In this document: in pieces, positions 28,961 through 38,708 of the stretch
Numbering within the stretch: the stretch's first letter is position 1
Layout of the letters: each line of letters begins with the position of its first letter
Source: Bacteroidota bacterium
GTDB lineage: Bacteria > Bacteroidota > Bacteroidia > Chitinophagales > Chitinophagaceae
DNA length: 64,000 nt
Assembly (NCBI GenBank): GCA_023437225.1
Contig: JAEZGS010000024.1
Span: forward strand, 131,576 to 195,575
Direction of reading: 5' to 3'
Made by a program: the position numbers and the translations under genes
Notes under the pieces: model-generated
What the model saw: the letters and a program-made list of their open reading frames with translations, nothing else
Told to the model about the DNA's origin: nothing
Databases searched by the model: none

Positions 28961-29170
28961 AATTGAAGATTTATTAAATGATAAGGCGGGCAAATTAGTC
29001 TATAGATGTATTGCCTCCAAAGTGATTTGCCCCTAGTTATACGTTTTTTTCCACAGCAACTGTTGCGTATTTGATCGATTGCCTACGGTTTTGTTCAGCA
29101 ACACTCAGGCGGGATTTTTCCCCTGCAATTCTTATCTTACAACAACAACACTAAATCAAAATTACTGCCG

Positions 29171-30079
29171 ATGAAGATCATTCAATTGTTCGCATGGCTA
29201 ATCGTCCTTACTCTATCTCTTGCAATGTGCAAGAGCAAAAACGGCCAGAATACAACAGACATCAGTGTTCCGGCTGACGCAAATGATTCTATGGATATAA
29301 CGTCTGGCTGGAAACTGGGCGTTCAAATGTGGACTTTTCATAAATTCCCTTTTGTCACTGCTCTTCAAAAAGCTGACAGTGCCGGTATCAAATTCATTGA
29401 AGCTTTTCCGGGCCAGCCGCTGGGAGGTGATTTCAAAGACAGCTTTGGCGTGAACATGTCAACCGACAGTCGCGCAAAAATTAAAACAATGCTCGCCGAA
29501 AAAGGCATCCGACTGGTTGCCTTCGGGGTTGTTGTTCCGGAGTCACCTGCCGAATGGAAAACGATCTTCGATTTTGCAAAGGACATGGGCATTCAATACA
29601 TTACTGCTGAACCCCGGCGCCAACACTGGGACACAATTAACACCCTCGCAGGTGAATACGCCATAATGGTTGCCATTCATGACCACCCTCGTCCAAGCCC
29701 TTATGATCATCCGGACTCAGTTTTGACCGCCATTAACGGCCGCATCAACCTGGGTGCATGCGCTGATGTAGGTCACTGGGCAAGAAACGGTCTTGATGTT
29801 ACACAATGCCTGAAAACACTGGAAGGGCGCATTGTTGGACTGCATTTGAAAGACATCGATCAATTCGACAAAGTGGATGCTAAGGATGTTGTCCTTGGAA
29901 CCGGCGTGATCAAATTCCCCGATATGTTTGCGGAATTACGCAGGCAGAATTTCAAAGGAATGTTTTCTATCGAACATGAAGCTAATTGGGAAAACAATGT
30001 TCCCGATGTCATCAGCGACCGGCAGTTTTATGAGAAAACGGTAGCAGATTCGAAGACGGCTGCGCCAGCTGAACAATAA
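29171..30079 (+). CDS. Lipoprotein sugar phosphate isomerase/epimerase-like protein
   Basis: Xylose-isomerase-like TIM-barrel protein of 302 residues exported as a lipoprotein (lipobox LAMC, Cys20). Barrel features are WKLGVQMWTFHKFPF, FIEAFPGQPLGG, HDHPRPSPYDHPDS, and the metal-site residues in GACADVGHWARNG, GLHLKDID and FSIEHEANW (Glu, His and Asp ligands in AP-endonuclease-2-like barrels). It lies 29 bp before a Gfo/Idh/MocA oxidoreductase, a pairing common in Bacteroidota sugar catabolism. The exact substrate is unknown; a 3-keto sugar is possible. Confidence 0.87.
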   Translation: MKIIQLFAWLIVLTLSLAMCKSKNGQNTTDISVPADANDSMDITSGWKLGVQMWTFHKFPFVTALQKADSAGIKFIEAFPGQPLGGDFKDSFGVNMSTDSRAKIKTMLAEKGIRLVAFGVVVPESPAEWKTIFDFAKDMGIQYITAEPRRQHWDTINTLAGEYAIMVAIHDHPRPSPYDHPDSVLTAINGRINLGACADVGHWARNGLDVTQCLKTLEGRIVGLHLKDIDQFDKVDAKDVVLGTGVIKFPDMFAELRRQNFKGMFSIEHEANWENNVPDVISDRQFYEKTVADSKTAAPAEQ

Positions 30080-30108
30080 ATTTTTACTCATACCCAACTA
30101 ACATTGCT

Positions 30109-31503
30109 ATGTCAAAAAATCAATCTTCACGCAGAAAATTTCTGCAGCATCTTAGCGCTACCTCATTGTTGATGGCTTCAGGTCCGCTTAAAGGACTCGC
30201 AGAACAAACTATGGAGGAGCGACTCATACCTCTTGAAAAAAAGATCAGTGCAAACGACAAGATCCGGCTGGCATGTATTGGCACCGGTATCATGGGTCAT
30301 AACGACATACGGACCGCCGTTAAAGTTCCTGGTGTGGAACTCGTTGCTGTTGCGGATCTATATGATGGCCGGCTTAAACGGGCCAAAGAAATGTATGGCG
30401 ATCAGATATTCACAACAAGGGATTACAAACATTTGCTTGATCGTAAGGACATCGATGCGATCATCGTTGCTACGAGCGACAACTGGCACGCAAAAGCAAC
30501 GATCGATTCTTTGAACAGTGGCAAGCATGTCTATTGTGAGAAGCCAATGATCCATCGAATATCTGAAGGTTTGCCGATGATACAGGCGCAAAAGAAAACC
30601 GGCAAAACACTACAGGTGGGAAGTCAGCGTGTAAGCAGCATCGCATTCGCAAAAGCAAAAGAACTGTACAAAGCGGGAGAGATTGGACAACTCACGTGCA
30701 TTGAAGCCTCTTTCGATCGCCAGAGCGCACTCGGCGCCTGGGAATATACAATGCCTTTAGACGCATCTCCCGAAACTGTTGCTTGGGATCTGTATACCGG
30801 CACAACAAAAAAACAACCCTTCGATCCCAAAAAGTTTTTCTGGTGGAGGAATTATAAAGACTTCGGGACAGGTGTAGCCGGAGACCTGTTTGTTCACCTC
30901 GTTTCAGGCATCCACCTGATAACCGATTCAAAAGGTCCGTCAAAGATCTTTTCAACCGGGCAGCTTGCATATTGGAAAGATGGTCGTGATGTACCTGATG
31001 TAATGACAGCGATCATGGACTATCCTGCAACGCCCGAACATCCCGCTTTCCAGGTGATGCTTCGCGTAAACTTTATCAGCGGTCTTGGAGACAAGGGCGT
31101 TACCAAGTTCATCGGAACAGAAGGCGTGCTGGATGTGGGCTACAACGGCTTTACCATCTCGCACAGTTTGATGCCAAAGGCTCCGGGAATTGGTGGATGG
31201 GATTCGTTGTTTACTTATCCTAAGGAAATGCAGGACGAGATCATGAAGCAGTACAACTCAAAATACAGTTCAGAAGATAAAAAGGATCCAAAGAAAGATG
31301 CGATCAATTACAAAACACCACAGGGTTATGATGAGCACCTGGATCATTTCGTCAATTTCTTTGACGGTGTAAGAAATGGGAAACCCGTAGTTGAAGATGG
31401 TGTGTTTGGCTTTCGGGCCGCAGCACCATGTCTTGCATGTAACGATAGTTACTTTCAGAAAAAGATCATCAACTGGGACCCCGAAGCAATGCGGGTTATA
31501 TAA
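30109..31503 (+). CDS. Tat-exported Gfo/Idh/MocA-family oxidoreductase
   Basis: NAD(P)-dependent sugar oxidoreductase of 464 residues. A twin-arginine signal (SSRRKFLQHLSATSLLMASG) indicates export in folded form with bound cofactor. The Rossmann motif is IGTGIMGHNDI, and the family EKP motif is seen in YCEKPMIH. The C-terminal half is the Gfo/Idh/MocA beta-sheet domain, with WEYTMPLD and the WDLYTG region. It probably works with the preceding isomerase-like lipoprotein on a sugar or cyclitol. A strong terminator follows immediately. Confidence 0.9.
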   Translation: MSKNQSSRRKFLQHLSATSLLMASGPLKGLAEQTMEERLIPLEKKISANDKIRLACIGTGIMGHNDIRTAVKVPGVELVAVADLYDGRLKRAKEMYGDQIFTTRDYKHLLDRKDIDAIIVATSDNWHAKATIDSLNSGKHVYCEKPMIHRISEGLPMIQAQKKTGKTLQVGSQRVSSIAFAKAKELYKAGEIGQLTCIEASFDRQSALGAWEYTMPLDASPETVAWDLYTGTTKKQPFDPKKFFWWRNYKDFGTGVAGDLFVHLVSGIHLITDSKGPSKIFSTGQLAYWKDGRDVPDVMTAIMDYPATPEHPAFQVMLRVNFISGLGDKGVTKFIGTEGVLDVGYNGFTISHSLMPKAPGIGGWDSLFTYPKEMQDEIMKQYNSKYSSEDKKDPKKDAINYKTPQGYDEHLDHFVNFFDGVRNGKPVVEDGVFGFRAAAPCLACNDSYFQKKIINWDPEAMRVI

Positions 31504-31510
31504 CAAAGAG

Positions 31511-31536
31511 ACGGAGGCTTTGACCTCCGTTTTTTA
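31511..31536 (+). terminator. Rho-independent terminator after the oxidoreductase
   Basis: Stem ACGGAGG/CCTCCGT with a 5-nt loop region followed by a T6 run, 7 bp after the stop codon of the oxidoreductase gene. Its T-run overlaps the last bases before the convergent GH92 gene. Confidence 0.85.
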
Positions 31537-33774
31537 TTTCATTTCAAAAGAAGGTGGCACATTTGAAACATCACTTGCCCATTTCTTATTTGGGTGTTTG
31601 CCCATAGTAAATTCAATCACGCGCGCATTCACGAGTTCATCATGACTGATCCAGGAGCGATTCCAGGTCTTACCATTAACTTTCATGGATTGAATGTATT
31701 TGTGTTCCGGTGAGTAATTGATGCATCTTAATTGCAAGGTCTTGTTGTTTCCCAGGTTGATGTAAGTGTTTTCAAACATTGGGCTTCCAATGACGTACAT
31801 CGGCAGACCAGGTGTCACCGGGTAAAAGCCCATCATTGAAAATACAACGAACGCTGTCATACCGCCACCGTCTTCATCTCCCGGAATGCCCATCAGATCA
31901 TTGCGAAACCACTGATCTATTAGACTATGTATTCGCTTTTGTGTTTTCCACGGCTCTGCAGAATAATTATAGAGGTAGGGTATATGCAGAGAAGGTTCAT
32001 TAGCCATAGAAAATTGTCCAACATTTCCCGTATGATCGGGCAGTTGCGAAAAGAATTCAAACTTGCTTTTTCCTAATGATGTACTGTACATCTTGTCGAG
32101 CTCATTTGAAAAATTTTCTCTGCCTCCCATCATTGCAACAAGGTCTGCAATATTGTGTTGAACATCCCACTTGTAGATCCATCCATTGTTTTCGCCATAT
32201 GCGTTTCTCGCACCAAGGCCACCTGCATACCGATAATCAAAGTTGGGAAGAAAATTACCTTCGGCATCTTTGGGATGAAAGAATAAGGTCGACTTGTTGA
32301 AGATGTTCCTGTAATTAAAACTCTTCTTCGAAAAGTATTGCTCGTCGTTCTCTTTATTTAAATGTTTTGCGAGTTGTGCAAGACACCACTCATCATAAGC
32401 GGTCCCCAAAGTAACTGCAACCGGTTGTCTTTTTTCAAATGAACTTACCTCTTTGACAAACTCTTTCTCACCTTCTTTCAATGCAGGTATGTAACCGTTC
32501 GCATTGTAAAATGAATCGAGGTATCCTGATTTCATCGCAGACCAGGGTGCAAGAGTTTTTTCTGTAATCGCATTGCGCGATGCCTGGTAAGCTTTTTCAA
32601 TGTCAAAATTGCGAAGACCTTTCACATAAGCATCGAGCACTGTGGCAACACCATGATTTGAATTCATTCGACGGCTGTCGCCAGTAACTTCAGGAAATGT
32701 TGGCATCCATAGTTCGTCCATTTGTTCCGCCATGCGAACGAATGATTGGATCATGTCTGCTTCCATAGCAGGCTCTATAAGAATTCTCAATGGATGCGTT
32801 GCGCGGTACGTATCCCAAATCCAATCATCAACATAAAAAGGCCGGCCTTGATCATTATGAACCTTGCTATCATAAGCACTGTAGTATTGTCCGTCCTCCG
32901 AGATGTTGATCATGCGTTCATAGGTCCGGTAGAGGGATGTATAGAAAACCATTAGATCATTTTTGTCATTGCCGCTCACCCGGATCTTTCCAAGTTTTTC
33001 ATTCCATATCTTCCTCCCCTTGGCAGCCAGTTCCTGTAGGTTATAATCTTTGATTTCCCTTTGCAGGTTTCTTTTCGCCTGCTCTTCGCTGATCAGAGAT
33101 ACACCATAACGAACGCGCAGGCGCTTGATATTTGGATCGAATGTTAATGCAACTGATTTCGAATTAGCAGCACCTGCAGAATTAAAAGTAAATTGTCCAA
33201 CTGGTGCAGCATCCGTTTGCATGTATATAAAAACCCTCGTTGGTGTATTGTCTAAAAATTGATAACCAGATATGCTGTTCCCGGAACTCGTTAATGAGCC
33301 GTTATTCGTTGTCAGCACCAGGTGGTTCGACGATGCATTACTGAACTGAATATCATAAACCGCAGATTGATGAGAAGGCGCAAATTCAACGTGTATCCCG
33401 GCTTCATCGAGATCCACCGAATAATAATATGGCTTCACAATTTCATTATCGTATGTATACATAACAGACGGCACAAGAGAATCCTTATTACCAGTTTGAA
33501 AACTCAGATTAAACGAAGATCTTCCACGGTGACTTGTGATAATTAAAGGAAGTCCGTTGATGCGATTGCTGGTATAGTCGCCTCTTTGCGGGTATACTCT
33601 AAGCAAGCTGTTTGGCAGCTGTACCGTTGGATAAGTTGGAACAAGTAAATGACTGATGGTGCCGATATAAGGATTAACATAATCAACCGGTTCCTGCGTT
33701 TTGGATTGTGCAGTGAGCTGTGTATTCAAAACGATGATCAGTGCGATCATCCAGGCAGACTTAATGTTTTTCAT
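31534..33774 (-). CDS. GH92-family glycosidase, probable alpha-mannosidase
   Basis: Exported glycoside hydrolase of 746 residues, usual length for GH92 (calcium-dependent, mostly alpha-1,2-mannosidases acting on N-glycan or yeast mannan). Signal peptide 1-23 (ending QLTAQS); the N-terminal domain starts VDYVNPYIGTISH, the catalytic (alpha/alpha)6 region contains WDTYRATHPL, FPEVTGDSRRMNSNHG and the GIPGDEDGGGMTAF motif with the acidic residues. It is transcribed opposite to and away from the Ldh gene and converges on the sugar oxidoreductase pair, with which it may share a substrate. No SusC/D pair is present in the window. Confidence 0.92.
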   Translation of the reverse strand: MKNIKSAWMIALIIVLNTQLTAQSKTQEPVDYVNPYIGTISHLLVPTYPTVQLPNSLLRVYPQRGDYTSNRINGLPLIITSHRGRSSFNLSFQTGNKDSLVPSVMYTYDNEIVKPYYYSVDLDEAGIHVEFAPSHQSAVYDIQFSNASSNHLVLTTNNGSLTSSGNSISGYQFLDNTPTRVFIYMQTDAAPVGQFTFNSAGAANSKSVALTFDPNIKRLRVRYGVSLISEEQAKRNLQREIKDYNLQELAAKGRKIWNEKLGKIRVSGNDKNDLMVFYTSLYRTYERMINISEDGQYYSAYDSKVHNDQGRPFYVDDWIWDTYRATHPLRILIEPAMEADMIQSFVRMAEQMDELWMPTFPEVTGDSRRMNSNHGVATVLDAYVKGLRNFDIEKAYQASRNAITEKTLAPWSAMKSGYLDSFYNANGYIPALKEGEKEFVKEVSSFEKRQPVAVTLGTAYDEWCLAQLAKHLNKENDEQYFSKKSFNYRNIFNKSTLFFHPKDAEGNFLPNFDYRYAGGLGARNAYGENNGWIYKWDVQHNIADLVAMMGGRENFSNELDKMYSTSLGKSKFEFFSQLPDHTGNVGQFSMANEPSLHIPYLYNYSAEPWKTQKRIHSLIDQWFRNDLMGIPGDEDGGGMTAFVVFSMMGFYPVTPGLPMYVIGSPMFENTYINLGNNKTLQLRCINYSPEHKYIQSMKVNGKTWNRSWISHDELVNARVIEFTMGKHPNKKWASDVSNVPPSFEMK

Positions 33775-33804
33775 TGAATGAGTTTTCTTTAGCGCAGATG
33801 AAGG

Positions 33805-33812
33805 TAACTTTG
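33805..33812 (+). promoter_or_regulatory. Probable -7 box of the Ldh-family gene
   Basis: TAACTTTG matches TAnnTTTG and lies 20 bp before the ATG at 33833 in the divergent GH92/Ldh intergenic region. No TTG at standard distance. Confidence 0.45.
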
Positions 33813-33832
33813 TTTATCATCAAAAGAATAAG

Positions 33833-34915
33833 ATGCCTGTAATTCCCTATCAAAAGCTTTATGATTTCACATTGTCTGTGTTCAATGCAATGGGTTGCCC
33901 TGACAAAGATGCACATATAGCCACCCGAACTTTGTTGAGCGCAGATCTTCGCGGTGTTGATTCTCACGGTGTCGCAAGATTATCTGGATACCTTCGTCTT
34001 GTTGATGCGGGCCGCGCGAATCCCAAGCCTCATATTAAGCTGATACATGAAACTCCGTCCACAGGTGTCGTTGATGGCGATGCAGGACTTGGGTTGGTTG
34101 TTGCTCCGTTCGCAATGCAGATTGCAATTGATAAAGCAAGAAATGTTGGAACCGGATGGGTGAGTGTTCAAAATTCCAACCATTTTGGCATCGCCGGCGA
34201 ACATGCGATGATGGCGCTGGGTCATGACATGATCGGCATCGCGATGACAAACGCAAGCGCATTGGTTGCTCCAACATTTTCGAAGGAAAGAATGCTGGGA
34301 ACTAACCCCATAAGCGTAGCGATTCCGGCCGGTGATGAGCCACCTTTTGTAGCTGACCTTGCAACTACCACTGCAGCGAATGGCAAACTTGAGATCTTGC
34401 AACGAAAAAATTTAGACGCTCCCTTAGGATGGATCCAGGATCACAATGGAGATCCGTGTACAGATGCCCATGCGCTAAAAAATGGTGGAGCGCTGTTGCC
34501 ACTGGGCGGTAACCGCGAGAACGGAAGCCACAAAGGATATGCACTAGGTGCCATAGTAGATATTTTTTCAGCAGTATTGAGCGGAGCGAACTATGGTCCA
34601 TGGGTGCCACCATTCCCGGCTTATGTTCCGATACCGGAGAATATGCCGGGTAGCGGTATCGGTCACTTTTTTGGTGCGATGCGAATCGATGCTTTCAGGC
34701 CTGCCGAAGACTTCAAAAAACATATGGATCATTGGATAAAACGGTTTCGTAATGCAGATCCGGTTGATCCTGCACAAAGAGTTTTGATACCCGGAGATCC
34801 CGAAAGAGAAACAGAAATTGAACGGATGAATAATGGGATTCCCTTACTGGACGCGGTTTTTGAAGATCTTCAAAAGATTGCGGAAAAATTCAATTTGTCA
34901 TTCTCGCATTTGTAG
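33833..34915 (+). CDS. Ldh-family (malate/L-lactate/ureidoglycolate-type) oxidoreductase
   Basis: NAD(P)-dependent 2-hydroxyacid dehydrogenase of 360 residues from the LDH2/MDH2 family, which is unrelated to classical Rossmann lactate dehydrogenases. Seen motifs: LSADLRGVDSHGVARL (catalytic His region), NSNHFGIAGEHAMMAL and GTNPISVAIPAGD with the cofactor loop, DLATTTAANGK and NGSHKGYALG. Members oxidise malate, lactate, ureidoglycolate or sulfolactate; the sequence alone does not decide. It stands between GH92 (divergent) and aspartate kinase (36 bp downstream). Confidence 0.87.
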   Translation: MPVIPYQKLYDFTLSVFNAMGCPDKDAHIATRTLLSADLRGVDSHGVARLSGYLRLVDAGRANPKPHIKLIHETPSTGVVDGDAGLGLVVAPFAMQIAIDKARNVGTGWVSVQNSNHFGIAGEHAMMALGHDMIGIAMTNASALVAPTFSKERMLGTNPISVAIPAGDEPPFVADLATTTAANGKLEILQRKNLDAPLGWIQDHNGDPCTDAHALKNGGALLPLGGNRENGSHKGYALGAIVDIFSAVLSGANYGPWVPPFPAYVPIPENMPGSGIGHFFGAMRIDAFRPAEDFKKHMDHWIKRFRNADPVDPAQRVLIPGDPERETEIERMNNGIPLLDAVFEDLQKIAEKFNLSFSHL

Positions 34916-34921
34916 CGCACG

Positions 34922-34929
34922 TATCTTTG
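34922..34929 (+). promoter_or_regulatory. Probable -7 box of lysC
   Basis: TATCTTTG, a perfect TAnnTTTG match, 22 bp before the aspartate kinase ATG. The nearest TTG gives a spacer of 24 bp, longer than usual. Confidence 0.45.
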
Positions 34930-34951
34930 CAATCCAAAATTTTGACACTTA

Positions 34952-36271
34952 ATGAAAGTAATGAAGTTTGGTGGCACGTCCGTAGGTAAGCCGGAACGCA
35001 TGCACCAGGTGGCGGAACTTATCACTGCGGGTGATGAACCAGCCATTGTAGTCTTAAGTGCTCTCAGCGGCACAACCAACGCACTCGTATCGATCGGTGA
35101 AGCAATGATGAAGGGCGATAAACAGGGTGCCAAACAGCTTATTGACAACCTTGAAACGCACTACCGGAATTTTGTGCTTTCACTTGTGTCTACAACAGAA
35201 GCACAGCAAAAAGCGAATGCGGTAGTTACTGAACACTTTGAATTTCTAAACATCATTCTGAAGATATCTTTCAATGATGCATTGAATAAAGACATACTTG
35301 CACAAGGCGAATTGTTGTCAACGAAGTTGTTCAGCATATATCTTTCTGAGATCAATGTTGATCATGCATATTTGCCAGCATTGGAGTTCATGAGTATCGA
35401 TGCGTATGATGAGCCACAAATATCCTCGATCAAATCAAAGCTTTCACAATTACTACAGGAGAATGCCGGTAAGCGACTGTACATCACGCAAGGATATATT
35501 TGTCGCAATGCAAAGGGCGAGGTTGACAATCTTAAGAGGGGAGGAAGCGATTACAGTGCATCATTGATCGCCGCTGCCATACAGGCTTCCGTCTGCGAGA
35601 TATGGACCGATATCAACGGTATGCACAATAACGATCCACGGATCGTAGATAAGACTTTTCCAATTGAACAGTTGAGTTTCGAAGAGGCGGCTGAGCTTGC
35701 GTACTTTGGAGCGAAGATCCTGCATCCGGCGTCAATCTGGCCAGCGCAATTTTTTAATGTTCCAGTGAAGTTGCTGAATACAATGGAACCTGATGCGGCC
35801 GGTACATTGATCGTTGAGGAAGCGGGTTCAGTTGGTGTCAAAGCAGTCGCTGCAAAAGATGGTATCATTTCCATCAACATAAAAAGTAGCAGGATGCTGC
35901 TTGCTTATGGATTTCTCCGGAAGATTTTCGAAGTGTTTGAAAAGTATCGTACGTCAATAGATATGATCACAACTTCCGAAGTGGCCGTATCTGTAACGAT
36001 TGATAACCCTGCGAACCTTGATGACATCTTAAGGGAGTTGGAACCATTCGGAACAATTGCTGTTGAACAAGGCAACACGATCATATCAGTTGTTGGTAAT
36101 GAGATCGCGCAAACGGAAAATATATTAAGCAGGCTCTTCGAGTCTCTTAATACCATCCCCGTTCGCATGGTTAGTTATGGGGGAAGTAAGCACAATGTGT
36201 CACTGCTGGTGGCATCTGAACATAAGAATGAAACCCTGCGTAAACTTAACGAGGGATTGTTTGGTCTTTAA
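34952..36271 (+). CDS. lysC: Aspartate kinase, monofunctional
   Basis: Phosphorylates aspartate in the first step of the lysine/threonine/methionine/diaminopimelate pathway. 439 residues: kinase domain with MKFGGTSVGKPER at the N-terminus, RGGSDYSASLIAAAI and LSFEEAAELAYFGAKILHP, then two ACT domains (from about residue 290, IISINIKSSRML and VEQGNTIISVVGN) for feedback control. The length and lack of a homoserine dehydrogenase domain make it a monofunctional enzyme, not ThrA. Its TAA lies at 36269-36271, and a weak hairpin follows. Confidence 0.95.
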   Translation: MKVMKFGGTSVGKPERMHQVAELITAGDEPAIVVLSALSGTTNALVSIGEAMMKGDKQGAKQLIDNLETHYRNFVLSLVSTTEAQQKANAVVTEHFEFLNIILKISFNDALNKDILAQGELLSTKLFSIYLSEINVDHAYLPALEFMSIDAYDEPQISSIKSKLSQLLQENAGKRLYITQGYICRNAKGEVDNLKRGGSDYSASLIAAAIQASVCEIWTDINGMHNNDPRIVDKTFPIEQLSFEEAAELAYFGAKILHPASIWPAQFFNVPVKLLNTMEPDAAGTLIVEEAGSVGVKAVAAKDGIISINIKSSRMLLAYGFLRKIFEVFEKYRTSIDMITTSEVAVSVTIDNPANLDDILRELEPFGTIAVEQGNTIISVVGNEIAQTENILSRLFESLNTIPVRMVSYGGSKHNVSLLVASEHKNETLRKLNEGLFGL

Positions 36272-36286
36272 GCTTTCGGCTTTTTT
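36270..36286 (+). terminator. Weak terminator-like hairpin after lysC
   Basis: AAGC TTTCG GCTT followed by a T4 run starts inside the lysC stop codon. The 4-bp stem is short, so termination is probably partial. Confidence 0.35.
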
Positions 36287-36319
36287 ATCTATTCTTGTCG
36301 CGTAATAGACGATACAATT

Positions 36320-37447
36320 ATGCGGATCGGAATTGAAGTTCAGAGGATATTCAGGAACAATAAACACGGAATGGAGATCGTTGGGGTCGAGCTGATGAAG
36401 GAATTGCAACAGCTCGACCACAACAATCAGTATGTGCTTTTTGCCAAGGACGGACCGGATAAGGACTGCATACAGGAAACTCCCAATTTCAAGATCCAGA
36501 CCTTCAAATCACTCACATACGCTGATTGGGAACAGATCACACTACCCAAAGTAATTAAGCAGGAGAGATTGGATCTGCTGCATTGCACTTGCAATACGGG
36601 ACCTGTATTCTCCCCGGTTCCGATGATGCTTACGCTGCACGATATTATTTATCTTGAAAATCTCAACTTCAAAGGATCGAGCTATCAAAACTTTGGTAAC
36701 ATCTACAGACGCATAGTGGTTCCGAAAGTTGTTGAAAAGTGTGAGTTCATCATCACTGTTTCAGAATTTGAAAAGAAACTGATACGGGAACGTCTTGAAG
36801 TACCCGAAGAGAAAGTAAAAGTTATTTACAACGGAATAAGCAGGCAGTTTTTTGCAGATATCGATGCTGAAACGATAACATCGTTCAGGCAGCTCCATGA
36901 ACTTCCCTCGGAGTTCATGTTGTTCCTGGGGAACAAAGCTCCGAAAAAGAATACGGTGAATGTAGTAAAAGCATATACGATGTATTGCAGGATGTCGAAG
37001 AACCCTTTACCGCTTGTAGTACTTGATATTGAAAGACAGCAAATGGCACGCGTGCTGCGTGATCTGAAATCGTCGTGGTGTTTGAAAAACTTTCATTTTC
37101 CCGGTTATATTCAGCCTGCAGAAATGCCACTTATGTATAACGCAGCATCGATTTTTTTGTATCCTTCATTACGCGAAAGTTTCGGAATGCCGATACTTGA
37201 AGCGATGGCCTGCAAAACCCCGGTGATCACCTCCAATACATCGTCGATGCCCGAAGTGGCGGGTGATGCAGCATTATATGTGGACCCATTTTCGGTGGAA
37301 GATATCGCCAAAGGGATAAAACTTATGTGCGACAATGAACAGTTGAGAAACAATCTTGTTTTGAAAGGGCAACAGCGTGCAAAACAATTTCCATGGAGTG
37401 CAGCAGCAACTAAAGTACTTGAGCTCTACAACAGGATTGCAAAATAA
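36320..37447 (+). CDS. GT4-family glycosyltransferase
   Basis: Cytoplasmic glycosyltransferase of 375 residues with the GT-B fold. N-terminal domain starts MRIGIEVQRIF; the acceptor region contains LTLHDIIYLEN; the donor-binding half has FLGNKAPKKN, FPGYIQPAEMPLMYNAA, and the E-x7-E pattern SLRESFGMPILEAMAC typical of GT4. Donor and acceptor are unknown; a role in cell-surface polysaccharide is likely. It stands 48 bp after lysC and is followed by a strong bidirectional hairpin before queA. Confidence 0.88.
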   Translation: MRIGIEVQRIFRNNKHGMEIVGVELMKELQQLDHNNQYVLFAKDGPDKDCIQETPNFKIQTFKSLTYADWEQITLPKVIKQERLDLLHCTCNTGPVFSPVPMMLTLHDIIYLENLNFKGSSYQNFGNIYRRIVVPKVVEKCEFIITVSEFEKKLIRERLEVPEEKVKVIYNGISRQFFADIDAETITSFRQLHELPSEFMLFLGNKAPKKNTVNVVKAYTMYCRMSKNPLPLVVLDIERQQMARVLRDLKSSWCLKNFHFPGYIQPAEMPLMYNAASIFLYPSLRESFGMPILEAMACKTPVITSNTSSMPEVAGDAALYVDPFSVEDIAKGIKLMCDNEQLRNNLVLKGQQRAKQFPWSAAATKVLELYNRIAK

Positions 37448-37449
37448 AA

Positions 37450-37480
37450 ATGGGAACCAGGTAGCGAGCCTGATTCCCAT
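37450..37480. terminator. Bidirectional terminator between glycosyltransferase and queA
   Basis: Long hairpin: ATGGGAA pairs with TTCCCAT and an inner CAGG/CCTG extends the stem. On the plus strand a T7 run starts 8 bp later (37487-37495 region); on the minus strand the stem is followed by TTTTATTTT. Confidence 0.8.
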
Positions 37481-37500
37481 AACTTACTTTTTTTGATCCA

Positions 37501-38550
37501 TTAGATGACCAGCATCGCATCACCATAACTGAAGAAACGATATTTATCTTTAATGGCTTTTTTATACGCTTCCATCGCAAGGTCATATCCTGCAAATGCA
37601 CATACCATTATCAGCAAACTTGTTTTTGGAAGATGAAAATTCGTAACAAGCGAATCTGCAATATTGAAATTATAAGGTGGATGAATGAAAATATTCGTCC
37701 AGCCTTCCGAAGGCTTCAACAGCTTTTCTGCAGTGTATGAAGATTCAATGGCGCGCATTGTGGTTGTACCTATCGAACAGATACGCTTATTACCTTCAAT
37801 GGCTTTGTTTACGATCTTGCATGCGGCATCATCGATGCGATAATACTCGGCGTCCATCTTATGTTTGCTCAGATCCTCCACTTCGATAGGTCGGAAGGTT
37901 CCAAGGCCTGTATGCAGGGTAACCTCTGAGAATCGAACACCTTTTATCTCGAGTCGTTTGATCAGTTCTTTGGAGAAGTGCAAACCGGCAGTCGGAGCCG
38001 CAACCGCCCCTTCGTGCTTAGCATATACCGTTTGATAGCGTTCTTTATCTTCCTCATCAGGCTTACGCTTGATGTATTTCGGCAAAGGTGTTTCTCCCAG
38101 GATCTCTAACATTTGCCTGAATTCTTCATCGGTGCCATCCCAAAGAAAACGAATGGTACGACCCCTGGATGTAGTATTGTCAATTACTTCAGCAACCAGC
38201 TCATCGTTCTCCCCAAAATAAAGTTTGTTTCCTACGCGAATCTTTCTTGCGGGATCAACGATAACATCCCAGAGACGATTTGGTTTGTTCAGTTCACGCA
38301 AAAGGAACACTTCGATCTTCGCGCCGGTTTTTTCCTTGCGGCCATACATACGTGCAGGAAAAACTTTTGTGTTGTTCACAACAAACACGTCCTTATCATC
38401 GAAATAGTCTAGTATATCCTTAAAATGTTTGTTCTCGATCTGACCGGTTTTACGATGAACCACCATCATACGGGCATCTTCTCTTTTCTTCGCAGGGTGT
38501 TGGGCAATAAGGTTCAACGGCAAGTCGAACTTGAATTGAGATAATTTCAT
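37501..38550 (-). CDS. queA: QueA: S-adenosylmethionine:tRNA ribosyltransferase-isomerase
   Basis: Transfers and isomerises the ribose of S-adenosylmethionine to preQ1-modified tRNA, making epoxyqueuosine at G34. 349 residues; family motifs [51 protein letters not shown] and TLHTGLGTF are all present. The ATG at 38550 is preferred to one 8 codons upstream since the family starts at MKLS. Other queuosine genes are not in the window. Confidence 0.96.
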   Translation of the reverse strand: MKLSQFKFDLPLNLIAQHPAKKREDARMMVVHRKTGQIENKHFKDILDYFDDKDVFVVNNTKVFPARMYGRKEKTGAKIEVFLLRELNKPNRLWDVIVDPARKIRVGNKLYFGENDELVAEVIDNTTSRGRTIRFLWDGTDEEFRQMLEILGETPLPKYIKRKPDEEDKERYQTVYAKHEGAVAAPTAGLHFSKELIKRLEIKGVRFSEVTLHTGLGTFRPIEVEDLSKHKMDAEYYRIDDAACKIVNKAIEGNKRICSIGTTTMRAIESSYTAEKLLKPSEGWTNIFIHPPYNFNIADSLVTNFHLPKTSLLIMVCAFAGYDLAMEAYKKAIKDKYRFFSYGDAMLVI

Positions 38551-38616
38551 CTGAATGTTTTTGTAGAAAGCCAAGAAGATATCAATCGAGCGAAGTAGGT
38601 AGTCGGTAATCCGAAC

Positions 38617-38642
38617 AAACCTGATCTTACGGCACCAGGTTT
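38617..38642. other. Inverted repeat in the queA leader
   Basis: Perfect 7-bp inverted repeat AAACCTG/CAGGTTT separated by 12 bp in the 158-bp gap between the ABC ATPase and queA. There is no T run, and the bases do not match the preQ1 riboswitch consensus. Function unknown; the rest of the gap shows only a TACCTTCG box (38673-38680, minus strand), a possible queA -7 element. Confidence 0.4.
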
Positions 38643-38708
38643 GATATCATGAAATGGCTGATTTTAAGCGGGCGAAGGTACGGAATTTTTTGACAGCGCA
38701 GGAAATTT

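Noticed and set aside
30109..31503. Complete polysaccharide utilisation locus around GH92
   Set aside because: No SusC/SusD pair, no sensor regulator and no further glycosidase is in the window; only a possible functional link remains.
38551..38708. preQ1 riboswitch in the queA leader
   Set aside because: The leader has an inverted repeat but none of the preQ1-I or preQ1-II conserved segments, so a riboswitch is not supported.
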